Assembly: GCF_008271365.1 (NCBI RefSeq)
Contig: NZ_CP043430.1
Span: 1,426,001 to 1,490,000 of the forward strand
Reading direction: 5' to 3'
DNA length: 64,000 bases
Origin: Microbacterium sp. 1S1
GTDB taxonomy: Bacteria; Actinomycetota; Actinomycetes; Actinomycetales; Microbacteriaceae
Positions 37,781 to 46,242 of this stretch are shown piece after piece; the stretch's first letter is position 1, and the number at the start of each line of letters is the position of its first letter. A program made the position numbers and the translations under genes. The notes under the pieces are model-generated. The model was not told the origin of the DNA. It made no database searches and was given only the letters and a program-made list of their open reading frames with translations.

Positions 37781-37883
37781 GGCAGCTTCGCTCCGCGAAG
37801 ACGCCCCCGATGGGCAGCGCGGCGGTTGTATCCTTGTCCGGTCAGAGTCCGTCCGGTCTGTTCGTGTTGTTCTGGGGAGCGAG

Positions 37884-38129
37884 ATGCGAGGTCTTGCTGT
37901 CACCGTCGGAGGGATCCTCCTGCTCGGTGGTGCCGCTCTCGTCGTGGTGGCCGACCAGGCGCGCGCCGGCGATGTCGCGGCCGTGAAAGCGGAGATCGCG
38001 CGGATCGAACAGATGCTCGAGGAGTCGCAGAGCGAGAACCTCGCCTTGGCGGAGCGGCTCACCGACCTCCGGTTACGGATCGCGGCGCAGGACGCGGAAT
38101 TGTCGGACACGACGGGCTTCCTGAAGTGA
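37884..38129 (+). CDS. Small membrane-anchored coiled-coil protein
   Basis: An 81-residue protein with an N-terminal membrane helix (~5-25) and a heptad-rich helix (~30-70, EIARIEQMLEESQSENLALAERLTDLRLRIAAQ) that should lie outside the membrane. GGGGAGCGAG precedes the ATG. Its stop overlaps the start of the HExxH gene, so they form one operon. It may form a dimeric scaffold for that protein; nothing else is recognisable. Confidence 0.75.
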   Translation: MRGLAVTVGGILLLGGAALVVVADQARAGDVAAVKAEIARIEQMLEESQSENLALAERLTDLRLRIAAQDAELSDTTGFLK

Positions 38130-38989
38130 TCCGTCGGGTGCTGGCGGTGACCGCGACGGCGGCCGTGCTGCTCGCGGCCGCAGCGGCCGCGAAAGCCGAG
38201 GGGCTGGAGGGCGAGCGGGCAGAGGCCATGGCCGAGCTCGCCGTCATCGCGGACCGTTCTCACAGCGCTGCCCAGCGCACCGATCACCTCTCGGGCGCCA
38301 TCGCGCAGGCCGAGGAGGACACGGCCGATCGAGCGGCGGTGCTCGCGGTGCGTCCCGCGTTCATCGACGAGCTCTCCACCCTGGCGGCAGCCCTGCGCAC
38401 CGCCGACGGCAAAGTCGACACGGCGGTGCAGGTCGCGTCGGCGCGCTCGGCCCAGGAGGCGGTGCGGACGGAGCGTACCGACCCCGACACCGTGGTCGCG
38501 GCGACGGCGACGCTCCGAGCGCTCACGCAGAAGGTCGGCACAGAGGTCGCGGGCTGGCAGGCCGCGCAGCTCGCCGGCTCCGGTGGCGCGCCGTGGTCGT
38601 CGAGCGGCCCGGGCGGCTACGCGCGAGTGCGGGCGGCTCTCGACCGGGTGGGCGGCGGGGGCGTCGGCCTGTACGAGTCGTCGTCGTGCGCGGGGGGCAC
38701 CGCTCCCGCCTGCGCCAACAGCAACGGTTACATCAAGTACCGCGCCGACATCACGGGGTGGAGCGACGGGCGACTGAACTGGGCGATGGCGCATGAGCTC
38801 GCGCACATCTATCAGTTCCGCGTCTGGGGCCCACTCACCGCGTCGAACACCTATGCGGCGATGTTCGGGGGAGACCCGGAGTTCCTCGCCAACTGCATGG
38901 CCGTCGTCCGGGGCTTCCCCGGATCGGTGGGGTGCTCCGGCGAGCAGCAGACGTGGGCGTCCGGCATCTGGGTCGGCGTCGTCCGCTGA
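38126..38989 (+). CDS. Exported protein with an HExxH zinc-metallopeptidase motif
   Basis: A 287-residue protein from a GTG that overlaps the preceding stop (GTGA). Residues 1-24 are a signal peptide or anchor; 25-145 are an Ala/Thr/Glu-rich helical region; 160-287 form a compact domain. In it HELAH at 223-227 (AMAHELAHIYQF) is an HExxH zinc site, and EFLANCMAV at 252-260 resembles the ExxADC segment that gives the third zinc ligand in YpfJ-type neutral zinc metallopeptidases. Four Cys (188, 196, 257, 270) could make two disulfides. I recognise no named family. Peptidase activity is inferred from motifs only. Confidence 0.78.
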   Translation: MIRRVLAVTATAAVLLAAAAAAKAEGLEGERAEAMAELAVIADRSHSAAQRTDHLSGAIAQAEEDTADRAAVLAVRPAFIDELSTLAAALRTADGKVDTAVQVASARSAQEAVRTERTDPDTVVAATATLRALTQKVGTEVAGWQAAQLAGSGGAPWSSSGPGGYARVRAALDRVGGGGVGLYESSSCAGGTAPACANSNGYIKYRADITGWSDGRLNWAMAHELAHIYQFRVWGPLTASNTYAAMFGGDPEFLANCMAVVRGFPGSVGCSGEQQTWASGIWVGVVR

Positions 38990-39107
38990 GCCGCCGCGCC
39001 CCGCGCCCGCGTGCCGATGTCGGACGCGTGCGGCATGCTGATCCCGAGCCGTTCCGGCCGAGACTGCTCGGCATCGATACCGGTACGCTCGACGGAAGGA
39101 GGTGCCG

Positions 39108-39692
39108 GTGGGACGGACTGCGGATGCCATCGCCGAAGGCGTCGCGATCGCGACGGCCGCTGCGCGCCTCGCCGTGAAGAATCACATCCTCATCGGCACC
39201 ATCGCGGAGGACGGCGTCTTCGACCTCGACAAGTACGTCGAGGACGCGAGGGCTGCGCTGGCGGCGATGGCCGAGGAGTCCGAGGAGGCCGCCGCGACCG
39301 TCACGGCTCTGCGGAAGCGTGCCCGTGGCCGGCATTCGGACCCGGTCGGCACGCACGACTACCGGGACCGCGACGTGCGCAACCTGCGGCGGCGAGCCAA
39401 GCAGTCGCTCGGCGTCGCGCAGCGCCTGCGCGAGATGATGGACGACCGGCCTCAGCTCGAGAGCATCGTCGAAGAGGCGCGCGCGGCGGCGTGGGCGGAC
39501 GTGCGGCACAATCTCGACCGCCGGCTGCGCGTCGAGGGAATGCGGCCGGACCAGGATCCGGACTACGGCCGCATGCGCGAGGCCCGCATGCAGGCGCTGC
39601 GGCTGGTCGACCTGCAGGCACTCTCGTCGCAGCAGAGAGCGAAGGAGAAGCGGCGGAAGAAGCAGGAGAAGGCGGCCGCGAAGGGCGAGTGA
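39108..39692 (+). CDS. Conserved helical hypothetical protein
   Basis: A 194-residue cytoplasmic protein, mostly helical, rich in Arg, Ala and Glu, with a very basic C-terminus (QRAKEKRRKKQEKAAAKGE). No domain is recognised. The GTG at 39108 is preferred since AAGGAGG ends 5 bases before it; a GTG six bases upstream overlaps the ribosome site. The basic tail suggests contact with nucleic acid, as inference. Confidence 0.7.
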   Translation: MGRTADAIAEGVAIATAAARLAVKNHILIGTIAEDGVFDLDKYVEDARAALAAMAEESEEAAATVTALRKRARGRHSDPVGTHDYRDRDVRNLRRRAKQSLGVAQRLREMMDDRPQLESIVEEARAAAWADVRHNLDRRLRVEGMRPDQDPDYGRMREARMQALRLVDLQALSSQQRAKEKRRKKQEKAAAKGE

Positions 39693-39769
39693 GCCCTCGT
39701 TTCGCTTTCCTGTCTCGACTGTTGTAGGCTGGTCGTCGGCCCGCTGAGCGGTAACGCACCGCGGGTCCT

Positions 39770-39842
39770 GCGCCTCTAGCTCAATGGATAGAGCATCTGA
39801 CTACGGATCAGAAGGTTGGGGGTTCGAGTCCCTCGAGGCGCA
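39770..39842 (+). tRNA. tRNA-Arg, anticodon ACG
   Basis: A 73-nt tRNA: acceptor GCGCCTC with GAGGCGC, discriminator A, D arm, anticodon stem TCTGA/TCAGA with loop CTACGGA (anticodon ACG, normally edited to ICG), T arm with GGGTTCGAGTCCC. CCA is not encoded. A terminator follows at 39864. Confidence 0.96.
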
Positions 39843-39863
39843 CACTGTGTTGAGACAGTACGG

Positions 39864-39895
39864 AAACCCCCGTCGCGGAAGCGGCGGGGGTTTTC
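39864..39895 (+). terminator. Terminator of tRNA-Arg
   Basis: AAACCCCCGTCGC at 39864-39876 pairs with GCGGCGGGGGTTT at 39881-39893 (one G-T pair) around a GGAA loop, then TTCGCT. It may also stop the convergent LysR transcript. Confidence 0.9.
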
Positions 39896-39918
39896 GCTGT
39901 CCCGGGAGGGTGCTTCGA

Positions 39919-40854
39919 TCAGAGCAGGCTCGTGATGGCGGGGTCGCGCTCGGCGAGCTCGGCCGCCGTGGACACGATGGCTGTGCGCATCGCGGCGACC
40001 GCGACCGCGGGGGTGACGTCCGAGCGATGGGCGAGGCTGATCGTCCGGGACATCGCCGGATGCGTCAGACGGGTGGACCGCAGCGCCGGGCGTTCGTAGA
40101 GCACCATCGCGGGGACCACCGCCACGCCGACGCCCCTTTCGACGAAGCGCAGTACGGCGTCCATCTCGGCGCCTTCGAGCGCGAGCGTCGGGGTGAGGTC
40201 GGCGGCTCGGAAGGCGGCGTCCATCGCAGCCCGGAGCTCGTAGCTCTCGTCGAACTGGATGAGGGGGAGGGTGGCGAGATGCGCCAGGCTCACGGACGGG
40301 CCGTGGGTCACCGGGGGTGCGGCCGCCGATGAGATCACCACGAGTTCCTCCGCGAGCAGCGGGACGTGCGTGAGGCTGACTCCGGCCGGCACCGGACCCT
40401 CGGACTGGGTGACGAGGGCGATGTCGACCGCACCGACGGCGAGCTGTTCGACGAGCAGGCGCGAGCCGCCCTCGGTGAGGTGCAGGTCGATGCCGGGGTG
40501 GGCCGCGTGGAACGTGCTCAGCGCTTCGGCCACGAGGCTGATGCACAGGGTCGGCGGGGCCCCCAGTCGCACACGGCCACGGCGGAGCCCGGCGAGTTCG
40601 GCCACTTCGTCGCGGATGGCATCCGCCTCGGCGAGCATCCGCTGCGCGCGGGGCAGGAGCGTCTCGCCGGCGGCGGTCAGGGCGATGTGACCCCGCGCGC
40701 GATGGAACAGTTCGGCCCCGAGTTCCCGCTCCAGGGTCGAGATCTGGCGGCTCAGCGACGGCTGAGCGAGGTGAAGGTGCTCGGAGGCGCGGGTGAAATG
40801 TCCGAGGCGGGCGACTTCGACGAACCCGCGGAGCTGCTCGAGGTTCATATCCAT
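39919..40854 (-). CDS. LysR family transcriptional regulator
   Basis: A 311-residue regulator with the N-terminal winged helix (LEQLRGFVEVARLGHFTRASEHLHLAQPSLSRQISTLERELGAELF) and a periplasmic-binding-protein-like effector domain (~92-300). It is divergent from an FAD-dependent succinate dehydrogenase-like gene with a 71-bp shared control region that holds a LysR-type T-N11-A palindrome, so that gene is its likely target. Start 40854 or the ATG two codons inside it are both possible. Confidence 0.93.
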   Translation of the reverse strand: MDMNLEQLRGFVEVARLGHFTRASEHLHLAQPSLSRQISTLERELGAELFHRARGHIALTAAGETLLPRAQRMLAEADAIRDEVAELAGLRRGRVRLGAPPTLCISLVAEALSTFHAAHPGIDLHLTEGGSRLLVEQLAVGAVDIALVTQSEGPVPAGVSLTHVPLLAEELVVISSAAAPPVTHGPSVSLAHLATLPLIQFDESYELRAAMDAAFRAADLTPTLALEGAEMDAVLRFVERGVGVAVVPAMVLYERPALRSTRLTHPAMSRTISLAHRSDVTPAVAVAAMRTAIVSTAAELAERDPAITSLL

Positions 40855-40897
40855 AGCGTACCCGCATGGTTTCCAGACGAACTATGCATTGGAGTAA

Positions 40898-40925
40898 TTA
40901 GGATCGCCTAACTACCGTCGAAGGC
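40898..40925 (+). promoter_or_regulatory. LysR operator-like palindrome and -10 box of the flavoprotein gene
   Basis: TTAGG-ATCG-CCTAA at 40898-40911 is a perfect 5-bp inverted repeat that meets the LysR T-N11-A rule. The -10 box TACCGT at 40913-40918 begins one base after it, 7 nt before the ATG at 40926. This is the place where a LysR protein would contact polymerase or block it. Confidence 0.55.
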
Positions 40926-42656
40926 ATGAATGCACCCGAACGACAGATCTCCACCACGGTGCTCGTGATCGGCACGGGCGGCTCCGGACTCCGTGCCGCG
41001 ATCGAGGTCGCCGAACACGGCGTCGACGTGCTCGCCGTCGGCAAGCGCCCGCGGCAGGACGCCCATACATCGCTCGCGGCCGGCGGTATCAATGCGGCCC
41101 TCGGCACGATGGACGCCGAGGACAGCTGGCAGCAGCACGCGGCCGACACGATCAAGGAGAGCTATCTCCTCGCGAACCCCCACACGGTGCAGATCGTCAC
41201 CCAGGGCGCCGAGCGCGGCATCCGCGACCTCGAGCGCTGGGGCATGGACTTCGCGCGCGAAGGCGATGGCCGCATCTCCCAGCGCTTCTTCGGGGCGCAC
41301 ACCTACCGGCGTACGGCGTTCGCCGGCGACTACACCGGCCTCGAGATCCAGCGCACGCTGGTGGCCCGTGCCGAGCAGCTCGAGGTTCCCATCCTCGACA
41401 ACGTCTACATCACGCGTCTGCTGGTGCGCGACAACGTGGTCTTCGGCGCGTACGGGTTCGATCAGGCGGACGGCACGCGCTACCTCATCCACGCCGACGC
41501 GGTGATCCTCGCCGCGGGCGGGCACAACCGCATCTGGCGTCGCACGTCGTCGCGGCGCGACGAGAACACCGGAGACTCCTTCCGGCTCGCGGTCGACGCG
41601 GGGGCACGGCTCCGCGACCCCGAGCTCGTGCAGTTCCACCCGTCCGGCATCATCGAGCCGGAGAACGCCGCGGGCACCCTCATCTCGGAAGCCGCGCGCG
41701 GCGAGGGCGGCATCCTCCGCAACGCGCTCGGTGAGCGCTTCATGGAGAGATACGACCCCGAGCGGATGGAGCTGTCGACGCGCGACAGGGTCGCCCTCGC
41801 CGCGTACACCGAGATCCAGGAGGGTCGAGGCACGACGAACGGCGGCGTCTGGCTCGACGTGTCGCACCTGCCCCGCGAGACGATCATGACCCGGCTTCCC
41901 CGGGTCTACCAGACGATGATGGAGCTGCAGATGCTCGACATCACGGCGGAGCCGATCGAGATCGCCCCGACTGCGCACTACTCGATGGGCGGCGTCTGGG
42001 TGCGCCCCGACGATCACCAGACTGACGTCGAGGGGCTGTATGCGATCGGGGAGGCGTCGAGTGGCCTCCACGGGGCGAATCGTCTCGGCGGGAACTCGCT
42101 CATCGAGCTGCTCGTCTACGGCCGGATCGTCGGGCAGGCCGCCATGGCGCACGCCGCGGGGCTCGATGCACAGCGCCGGTCGGCTGACGCCGTCGCGGCC
42201 GCCCGAGCCGAGATCGACGACCTTCTCGCCGCCGAGGGCCGGGAGAACGTCCGGGCGCTGCAGCGCGCGATCCGCAACCTCATGACGGAGTACGCGGGGG
42301 TGGTGCGGTCGGAGGAGGGGCTCAAGGCCGGCCTTGCGGACCTCGACATGATCGAGGGACGGATGGAGGACATCGGTATCCACCCGGACATCGCCGGCTT
42401 CCAGGACCTCGCGCACGCATTCGACCTCAAGGCCTCGGCGCTCGCTGCGCGGGCCACCCTGGAGGCGGCGCGCGAGCGTCGCGAGACGCGGGGATGCCAC
42501 AACCGGAGCGACTTCCCGGACACCGACCCCACCCTGCAGGTTAACCTCGTGTGGTCACCCACTCAGGGCGTCAGCCGAGAGGAGATCCCGGCGATCCCCG
42601 CCGAGATCGCCGAACTCATGAGGGACGTTGACACCACCGGCAAGCTCGTCGAGTAA
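40926..42656 (+). CDS. SdhA/FrdA-like FAD-binding flavoprotein, stand-alone
   Basis: A 576-residue flavoprotein of the succinate dehydrogenase/fumarate reductase family. The FAD-binding start VLVIGTGGSGLRAAIEVAEHG is clear; DAHTSLAAGGINAALG has a His where SdhA binds FAD covalently. QFHPSGI, TAHYSMGGVWV and LHGANRLGGNSLIELLVYGR are family motifs, and the C-terminal helical domain has the usual RRETRGCHNRSDFP. No iron-sulfur or membrane subunit gene is adjacent, so it may be soluble or use a distant partner. L-aspartate oxidase is a less likely alternative. Its divergent LysR gene suggests substrate-induced expression. Confidence 0.88.
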   Translation: MNAPERQISTTVLVIGTGGSGLRAAIEVAEHGVDVLAVGKRPRQDAHTSLAAGGINAALGTMDAEDSWQQHAADTIKESYLLANPHTVQIVTQGAERGIRDLERWGMDFAREGDGRISQRFFGAHTYRRTAFAGDYTGLEIQRTLVARAEQLEVPILDNVYITRLLVRDNVVFGAYGFDQADGTRYLIHADAVILAAGGHNRIWRRTSSRRDENTGDSFRLAVDAGARLRDPELVQFHPSGIIEPENAAGTLISEAARGEGGILRNALGERFMERYDPERMELSTRDRVALAAYTEIQEGRGTTNGGVWLDVSHLPRETIMTRLPRVYQTMMELQMLDITAEPIEIAPTAHYSMGGVWVRPDDHQTDVEGLYAIGEASSGLHGANRLGGNSLIELLVYGRIVGQAAMAHAAGLDAQRRSADAVAAARAEIDDLLAAEGRENVRALQRAIRNLMTEYAGVVRSEEGLKAGLADLDMIEGRMEDIGIHPDIAGFQDLAHAFDLKASALAARATLEAARERRETRGCHNRSDFPDTDPTLQVNLVWSPTQGVSREEIPAIPAEIAELMRDVDTTGKLVE

Positions 42657-42697
42657 GCCGGGCGCGGGGCCGGTGGCGCCGCGGTCCCTCGGTGCGG

Positions 42698-43009
42698 TCA
42701 GTCTTCGGTGTCGCCGTTCTCGCCGACCTGGGGCTGCCCGACGACGCCGATGCCGACCGCCTCGTGGTCCGGCTGCGGGTCGTCACGCTTCGGCGCCTTG
42801 GGCTCCTCGCCCGGGGTCTTCTCGGTGCTCGGCTCCTCCAGCTCCTCGGTGCTCGGCACCTCGGCGGGGTCGGCGTCCTCGGGGGAGTCGGCCTGTTCGG
42901 GTGTCGTCGCCTCGCCCTGCGTGGTGTCGGACGCCGGCGTCGGCGTGGGTGTCTGTGCCTCGGGCGAGAGCTCGTCGTTCGCGGTGGGTTCGGGAGTGCT
43001 GTCTGTCAT
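42698..43009 (-). CDS. Acidic, probably disordered small protein
   Basis: A 103-residue protein built mostly of Glu, Asp, Pro, Thr, Ala and Ser, with no Cys, Phe, Tyr or Trp. It has no signal peptide or membrane segment and no known domain. AAAGGGA before the ATG is a good ribosome site. Composition is very unlike its neighbours; it is likely to be disordered. It is divergent from sdaA. A real gene is supported by the ribosome site and codon pattern, not by similarity. Confidence 0.65.
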   Translation of the reverse strand: MTDSTPEPTANDELSPEAQTPTPTPASDTTQGEATTPEQADSPEDADPAEVPSTEELEEPSTEKTPGEEPKAPKRDDPQPDHEAVGIGVVGQPQVGENGDTED

Positions 43010-43132
43010 GATCGTCCCTTTCTGCGCTGTCGTCTTTCCAGGGTGTCTCCCCCTCATCGGGAGATGAAGGGGCTTGACGCGAGGCCGACGTCCCGCGGTT
43101 AATCCCGGTGAACCGGTTTGGGGAAGTCGGCG

Positions 43133-43147
43133 TAGCCTGGAGGGGTG
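43133..43147 (+). promoter_or_regulatory. -10 box of sdaA, probably leaderless
   Basis: TAGCCT at 43133-43138, then GGAGGG, then GTG at 43145. As with tilS, the Shine-Dalgarno-like bases lie between -10 box and start codon. Confidence 0.5.
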
Positions 43148-44638
43148 ACAGCGTACGTCTCGGCCTTCGACCTCTTCTCCATCGGCGTCGGCCCGTCCAG
43201 CTCGCACACCGTGGGACCCATGCGAGCGGCACTCGACTTCGCGCGGCGGCTCTCCGCCTCGGGTGAGCTCAGCCGCGTCGACCGCGTGGAATGCACGCTG
43301 TACGGCTCGCTCGGGGCCACGGGCATCGGTCACGGCACCCCGGATGCGGTGGTCGCGGGCCTCCGAGGCCTCGCTCCGGAGACCTGTGACCCGGCAGCGG
43401 TCCGCGCGGCGTGGGCCGCGTACCCGGACGGTGAGCCGCTGCGGATCGACAACGCCCACGCGGTGCCGTTCCAGAAGGACGACATCGTGTTCGCTCCCCG
43501 CACTCGCCTCCCCGGTCACCCGAACGCCATGACGCTCATCGCGCGCGACGGCGACGACCGCACGCTCGTCGAGCAGACGTACTACTCGATCGGTGGCGGG
43601 TTCATCCGGCGCGAGGGCGAGGCGGCACAGCTCTCCACCGGCGCTTTCCCGCATCCGTACACCGATGCCGCCTCGTTGCTCGCGCTGTGCGATGAGCTCG
43701 GACTGTCCATCGCGGAGGTCGCCCGACGCAATGAGACCGCGCTGCGGAGCGAGGAGGAGGTCGCCGCCGGCCTCGATGCCATCTGGGACGCGATGTCCGG
43801 CTGCGTGGACGCGGGGCTCCATGCCGACGGCGTCCTCCCGGGCATGCTGCAGGTGAAACGCCGCGCCGGCACGATCCGCGCGCAGCTCGAAGCCGTCGAG
43901 GCCGACGGGCACCGAGAGCTGCCCGGCGAGTGGCTCGGAGCGTTCGCGCTGGCCGTGAACGAGGAGAACGCCGCGGGCGGCCGCGTCGTCACGGCCCCCA
44001 CGAACGGTGCGGCCGGGATCCTCCCCGCGGTGGCCATGTACTGGTGGCGCTTCCTCGCCGACTCCGGCCTCGGCGCCGGGAACGCAGTGACGCCGTACGG
44101 GGAGCTCGTCGGCAGCGCCCTTCTGGGGTTCGACAGCGCTTCGCCGGCTGCAGCCGCTCTCGACGGTGAGGAGGCCGGGATCGCGGAGGCCAATCGACGC
44201 CGCGGCATCCGACGGTTTCTGCTCACCGCCACGGCCCTCGGGTCCCTGTTCAAGGCGAACGCCTCGATCTCCGGTGCCGAGGGCGGCTGTCAGGCCGAGG
44301 TCGGGTCGGCGTGCGCGATGGCGGCGGGTGGGCTCACGGCGGTGATGGGCGGCACGAACCGTCAGATCGAGAACGCCGCGGAGATCGCGATGGAGCATCA
44401 CCTCGGCCTCACGTGTGATCCGATCGGCGGACTCGTCCAGATCCCGTGCATCGAGCGCAACGCGATCGCCGCCTCGACCGCCGTGACGGCTGCGCGCCTC
44501 GCCCTCCGCGGTGACGGCAGTCACTACGTCTCGCTGGACGCGGTGGTCGAGACGATGCGCCAGACCGGCGTGGACATGTCGACGAAGTACAAGGAGACCA
44601 GCGAGGGCGGCCTGGCGGTGAACGTCATCGAGTGCTGA
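43145..44638 (+). CDS. sdaA: L-serine ammonia-lyase, single-chain iron-sulfur type
   Basis: Deaminates L-serine to pyruvate and ammonia using a [4Fe-4S] cluster. The 497-residue protein has the beta domain first (SAFDLFSIGVGPSSSHTVGPMRAA) and the alpha domain second, with the cluster cysteines in GGCQAEVGSACAMAAGG and LTCDPIGGLVQIPC. It is the fused type found in most actinobacteria. Translation begins at a GTG. It is oxygen-sensitive in relatives. Confidence 0.96.
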   Translation: MTAYVSAFDLFSIGVGPSSSHTVGPMRAALDFARRLSASGELSRVDRVECTLYGSLGATGIGHGTPDAVVAGLRGLAPETCDPAAVRAAWAAYPDGEPLRIDNAHAVPFQKDDIVFAPRTRLPGHPNAMTLIARDGDDRTLVEQTYYSIGGGFIRREGEAAQLSTGAFPHPYTDAASLLALCDELGLSIAEVARRNETALRSEEEVAAGLDAIWDAMSGCVDAGLHADGVLPGMLQVKRRAGTIRAQLEAVEADGHRELPGEWLGAFALAVNEENAAGGRVVTAPTNGAAGILPAVAMYWWRFLADSGLGAGNAVTPYGELVGSALLGFDSASPAAAALDGEEAGIAEANRRRGIRRFLLTATALGSLFKANASISGAEGGCQAEVGSACAMAAGGLTAVMGGTNRQIENAAEIAMEHHLGLTCDPIGGLVQIPCIERNAIAASTAVTAARLALRGDGSHYVSLDAVVETMRQTGVDMSTKYKETSEGGLAVNVIEC

Positions 44639-44741
44639 CGGTGCCGACCCACCCCCTTCGGTGCACTCCGGCCCGTTGCGTGCGCACGAGAAGGGGTGGG
44701 AGGCGCGCACAGGGGTGGATCGACCGAGAGGGGAGAGCCAT

Positions 44742-45485
44742 ATGCGGCAGCAACCGGTCGTCGCGGTGCGGCCGAACGAGGAGGCGCCGGCCCCGGGCGG
44801 GACGTGGCCGACGAGCATCCCCGCGGTCGCCCAACTGCTGAGGGAGGGGCTGGACCTGGAACCGGGGGTGACGTTCCTCGTCGGCGAGAACGGCAGTGGG
44901 AAGTCCACTCTCGTCGAGGGCATCGCGATCGCGTACGGCCTCTCCCCGGAGGGCGGTTCCCGGCAGGCTCGGCACACCACACGGGCGACCGAGTCGCCGT
45001 TGTCCGATTGGCTGCGACTCCAGCGCGGCGTGGGCTCCAGTCGCTGGGGATTCTTCCTGCGGGCGGAGACGATGCACTCGTTCTACACGTACCTCGAAGA
45101 CAACCCCTCCCTGCGCGGCGACGTGCCTTTCCATGAGATGAGCCACGGAGAGTCGTTCCTCGCCCTGCTCGACAGCCGCTTCGACGACCCGGGCTTCTAC
45201 TGCCTCGACGAGCCGGAGGCCGCCCTGTCGTTCCACTCGACCCTCACGCTGATCGCGGTGCTGCAGCGCATCGCGGAGGAGGGCGGCCAGGTACTGTGCG
45301 CGACACACTCCCCGGTTCTCGCGGCCCTCCCCGGTGCAAGGATCCTGGAGGTCGGCGAGTGGGGGTTCCGCCCTGCCGCCTGGGAAGACCTGGAGATCGT
45401 GGCGCACTGGCGCTCGTTCCTCGGCGCGCCGCAGCGGTACCTGCGGCACCTGCTCGAGGACGAACGGGGAGCCGCGGAGTCGTAG
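44742..45485 (+). CDS. AAA/ABC-type ATPase
   Basis: A 247-residue cytoplasmic ATPase. Walker A is GENGSGKST, the signature-like stretch is MSHGESFLALL, and Walker B is FYCLDEPEAALSF, followed by the switch His in CATHSP. This is the layout of small stand-alone ABC-type ATPases related to RecF/SMC-like AAA_21 proteins, with no membrane partner. The ATG at 44742 follows GAGGGGAGAG. Its role is unknown. Confidence 0.85.
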   Translation: MRQQPVVAVRPNEEAPAPGGTWPTSIPAVAQLLREGLDLEPGVTFLVGENGSGKSTLVEGIAIAYGLSPEGGSRQARHTTRATESPLSDWLRLQRGVGSSRWGFFLRAETMHSFYTYLEDNPSLRGDVPFHEMSHGESFLALLDSRFDDPGFYCLDEPEAALSFHSTLTLIAVLQRIAEEGGQVLCATHSPVLAALPGARILEVGEWGFRPAAWEDLEIVAHWRSFLGAPQRYLRHLLEDERGAAES

Positions 45486-45498
45486 GCTGGCGGGCATG
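45483..45498 (+). promoter_or_regulatory. -10 box of the TetR gene at 45496
   Basis: TAGGCT at 45483-45488 overlaps the stop codon of the ATPase gene and lies 7 nt before the ATG at 45496, so the TetR gene can be transcribed leaderless. Confidence 0.4.
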
Positions 45499-46092
45499 AC
45501 CGAGCAGAGGGCGCCGAGACGACGCGGACGCCCGCGCGGAGGCACCGACTCCCGGGAGCGCATCGTCTCCGCCGCCGTCGACGAGTTCGGCGAGCAGGGG
45601 TACGACGGCGCCACGGTGCGGTCCATCGCTGCCCGCGCCGGGGTCGACTCCGCCCTCGTCCACCACTACTTCGGCACCAAGGCGGACCTGTTCGCCGAGG
45701 TCGCAGGCATCCCGTTGCGACCCGACCTCGACGTCCCTGAGATCCTCGCCGGCCCGAAACAAGAGGCTGGAACACGGCTCGTGCGCTACGTGCTCGACGC
45801 CTTCGAGACCCCCGACGTCCGCCGCCGCGGCGTGCTTCTCCTGCGCACGGCGGTCGGAAGCCCGCTGACGACGCCCCTGCTCGCGGGCTTCCTCTCGCGC
45901 GAACTGCTCACCCGCGTGGCGCGCCGCCTCGACGTCGAGGACGCCGACCTCCGCGCGGCACTCGTCGCTTCGCAGATCGCCGGCATGCTCATCGGCCGCT
46001 ACGTGTTGCGGCTTCCCCCGCTCACCGGAGCATCCGTCGATGAGCTCGTCCACCGTGTCGGGCCCACCGTCCAGCGCTATCTCTTCGGCTGA
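45496..46092 (+). CDS. TetR family regulator of the following ABC exporter
   Basis: A 198-residue regulator with a TetR_N helix-turn-helix (IVSAAVDEFGEQGYDGATVRSIAARAGVDSALVHHYFGTKADLF) after a basic N-terminal arm (RRRGRPRGG). The C-terminal domain is helical, similar to TetR_C regulators of drug exporters. 141 bases downstream lies an ABC-2 exporter whose start codon is inside an 18-bp palindrome, the likely operator. Confidence 0.93.
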   Translation: MTEQRAPRRRGRPRGGTDSRERIVSAAVDEFGEQGYDGATVRSIAARAGVDSALVHHYFGTKADLFAEVAGIPLRPDLDVPEILAGPKQEAGTRLVRYVLDAFETPDVRRRGVLLLRTAVGSPLTTPLLAGFLSRELLTRVARRLDVEDADLRAALVASQIAGMLIGRYVLRLPPLTGASVDELVHRVGPTVQRYLFG

Positions 46093-46220
46093 ACCCCACC
46101 ATCCGCGGGGCATTCTTCGGGGACCTCGGCCATCGCCCTGCGCCTATCGAGGCGTGTCGATCCGGTGCTCCGAGATCGTGCCGGCCGAAAGACGCCGTTG
46201 ACCGGGCGAGGGCCGAGGCG

Positions 46221-46242
46221 GATAATTCATCGCATGATGAAT
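46221..46242 (+). promoter_or_regulatory. Exporter promoter with TetR-type palindrome over the start codon
   Basis: The -10 box GATAAT (46221-46226) stands 7 nt before the ATG at 46234. ATTCATC-GCAT-GATGAAT (46225-46242) is a perfect 7-bp inverted repeat that overlaps the -10 box and the start codon. A dimer bound here would block the promoter. The TetR gene directly upstream is the natural candidate. Confidence 0.6.

Noticed and set aside
39770..39842. tRNA-Arg as a phage or island attachment site
   Set aside because: No integrase, direct repeat of the tRNA 3' end, or composition change is visible on either side.
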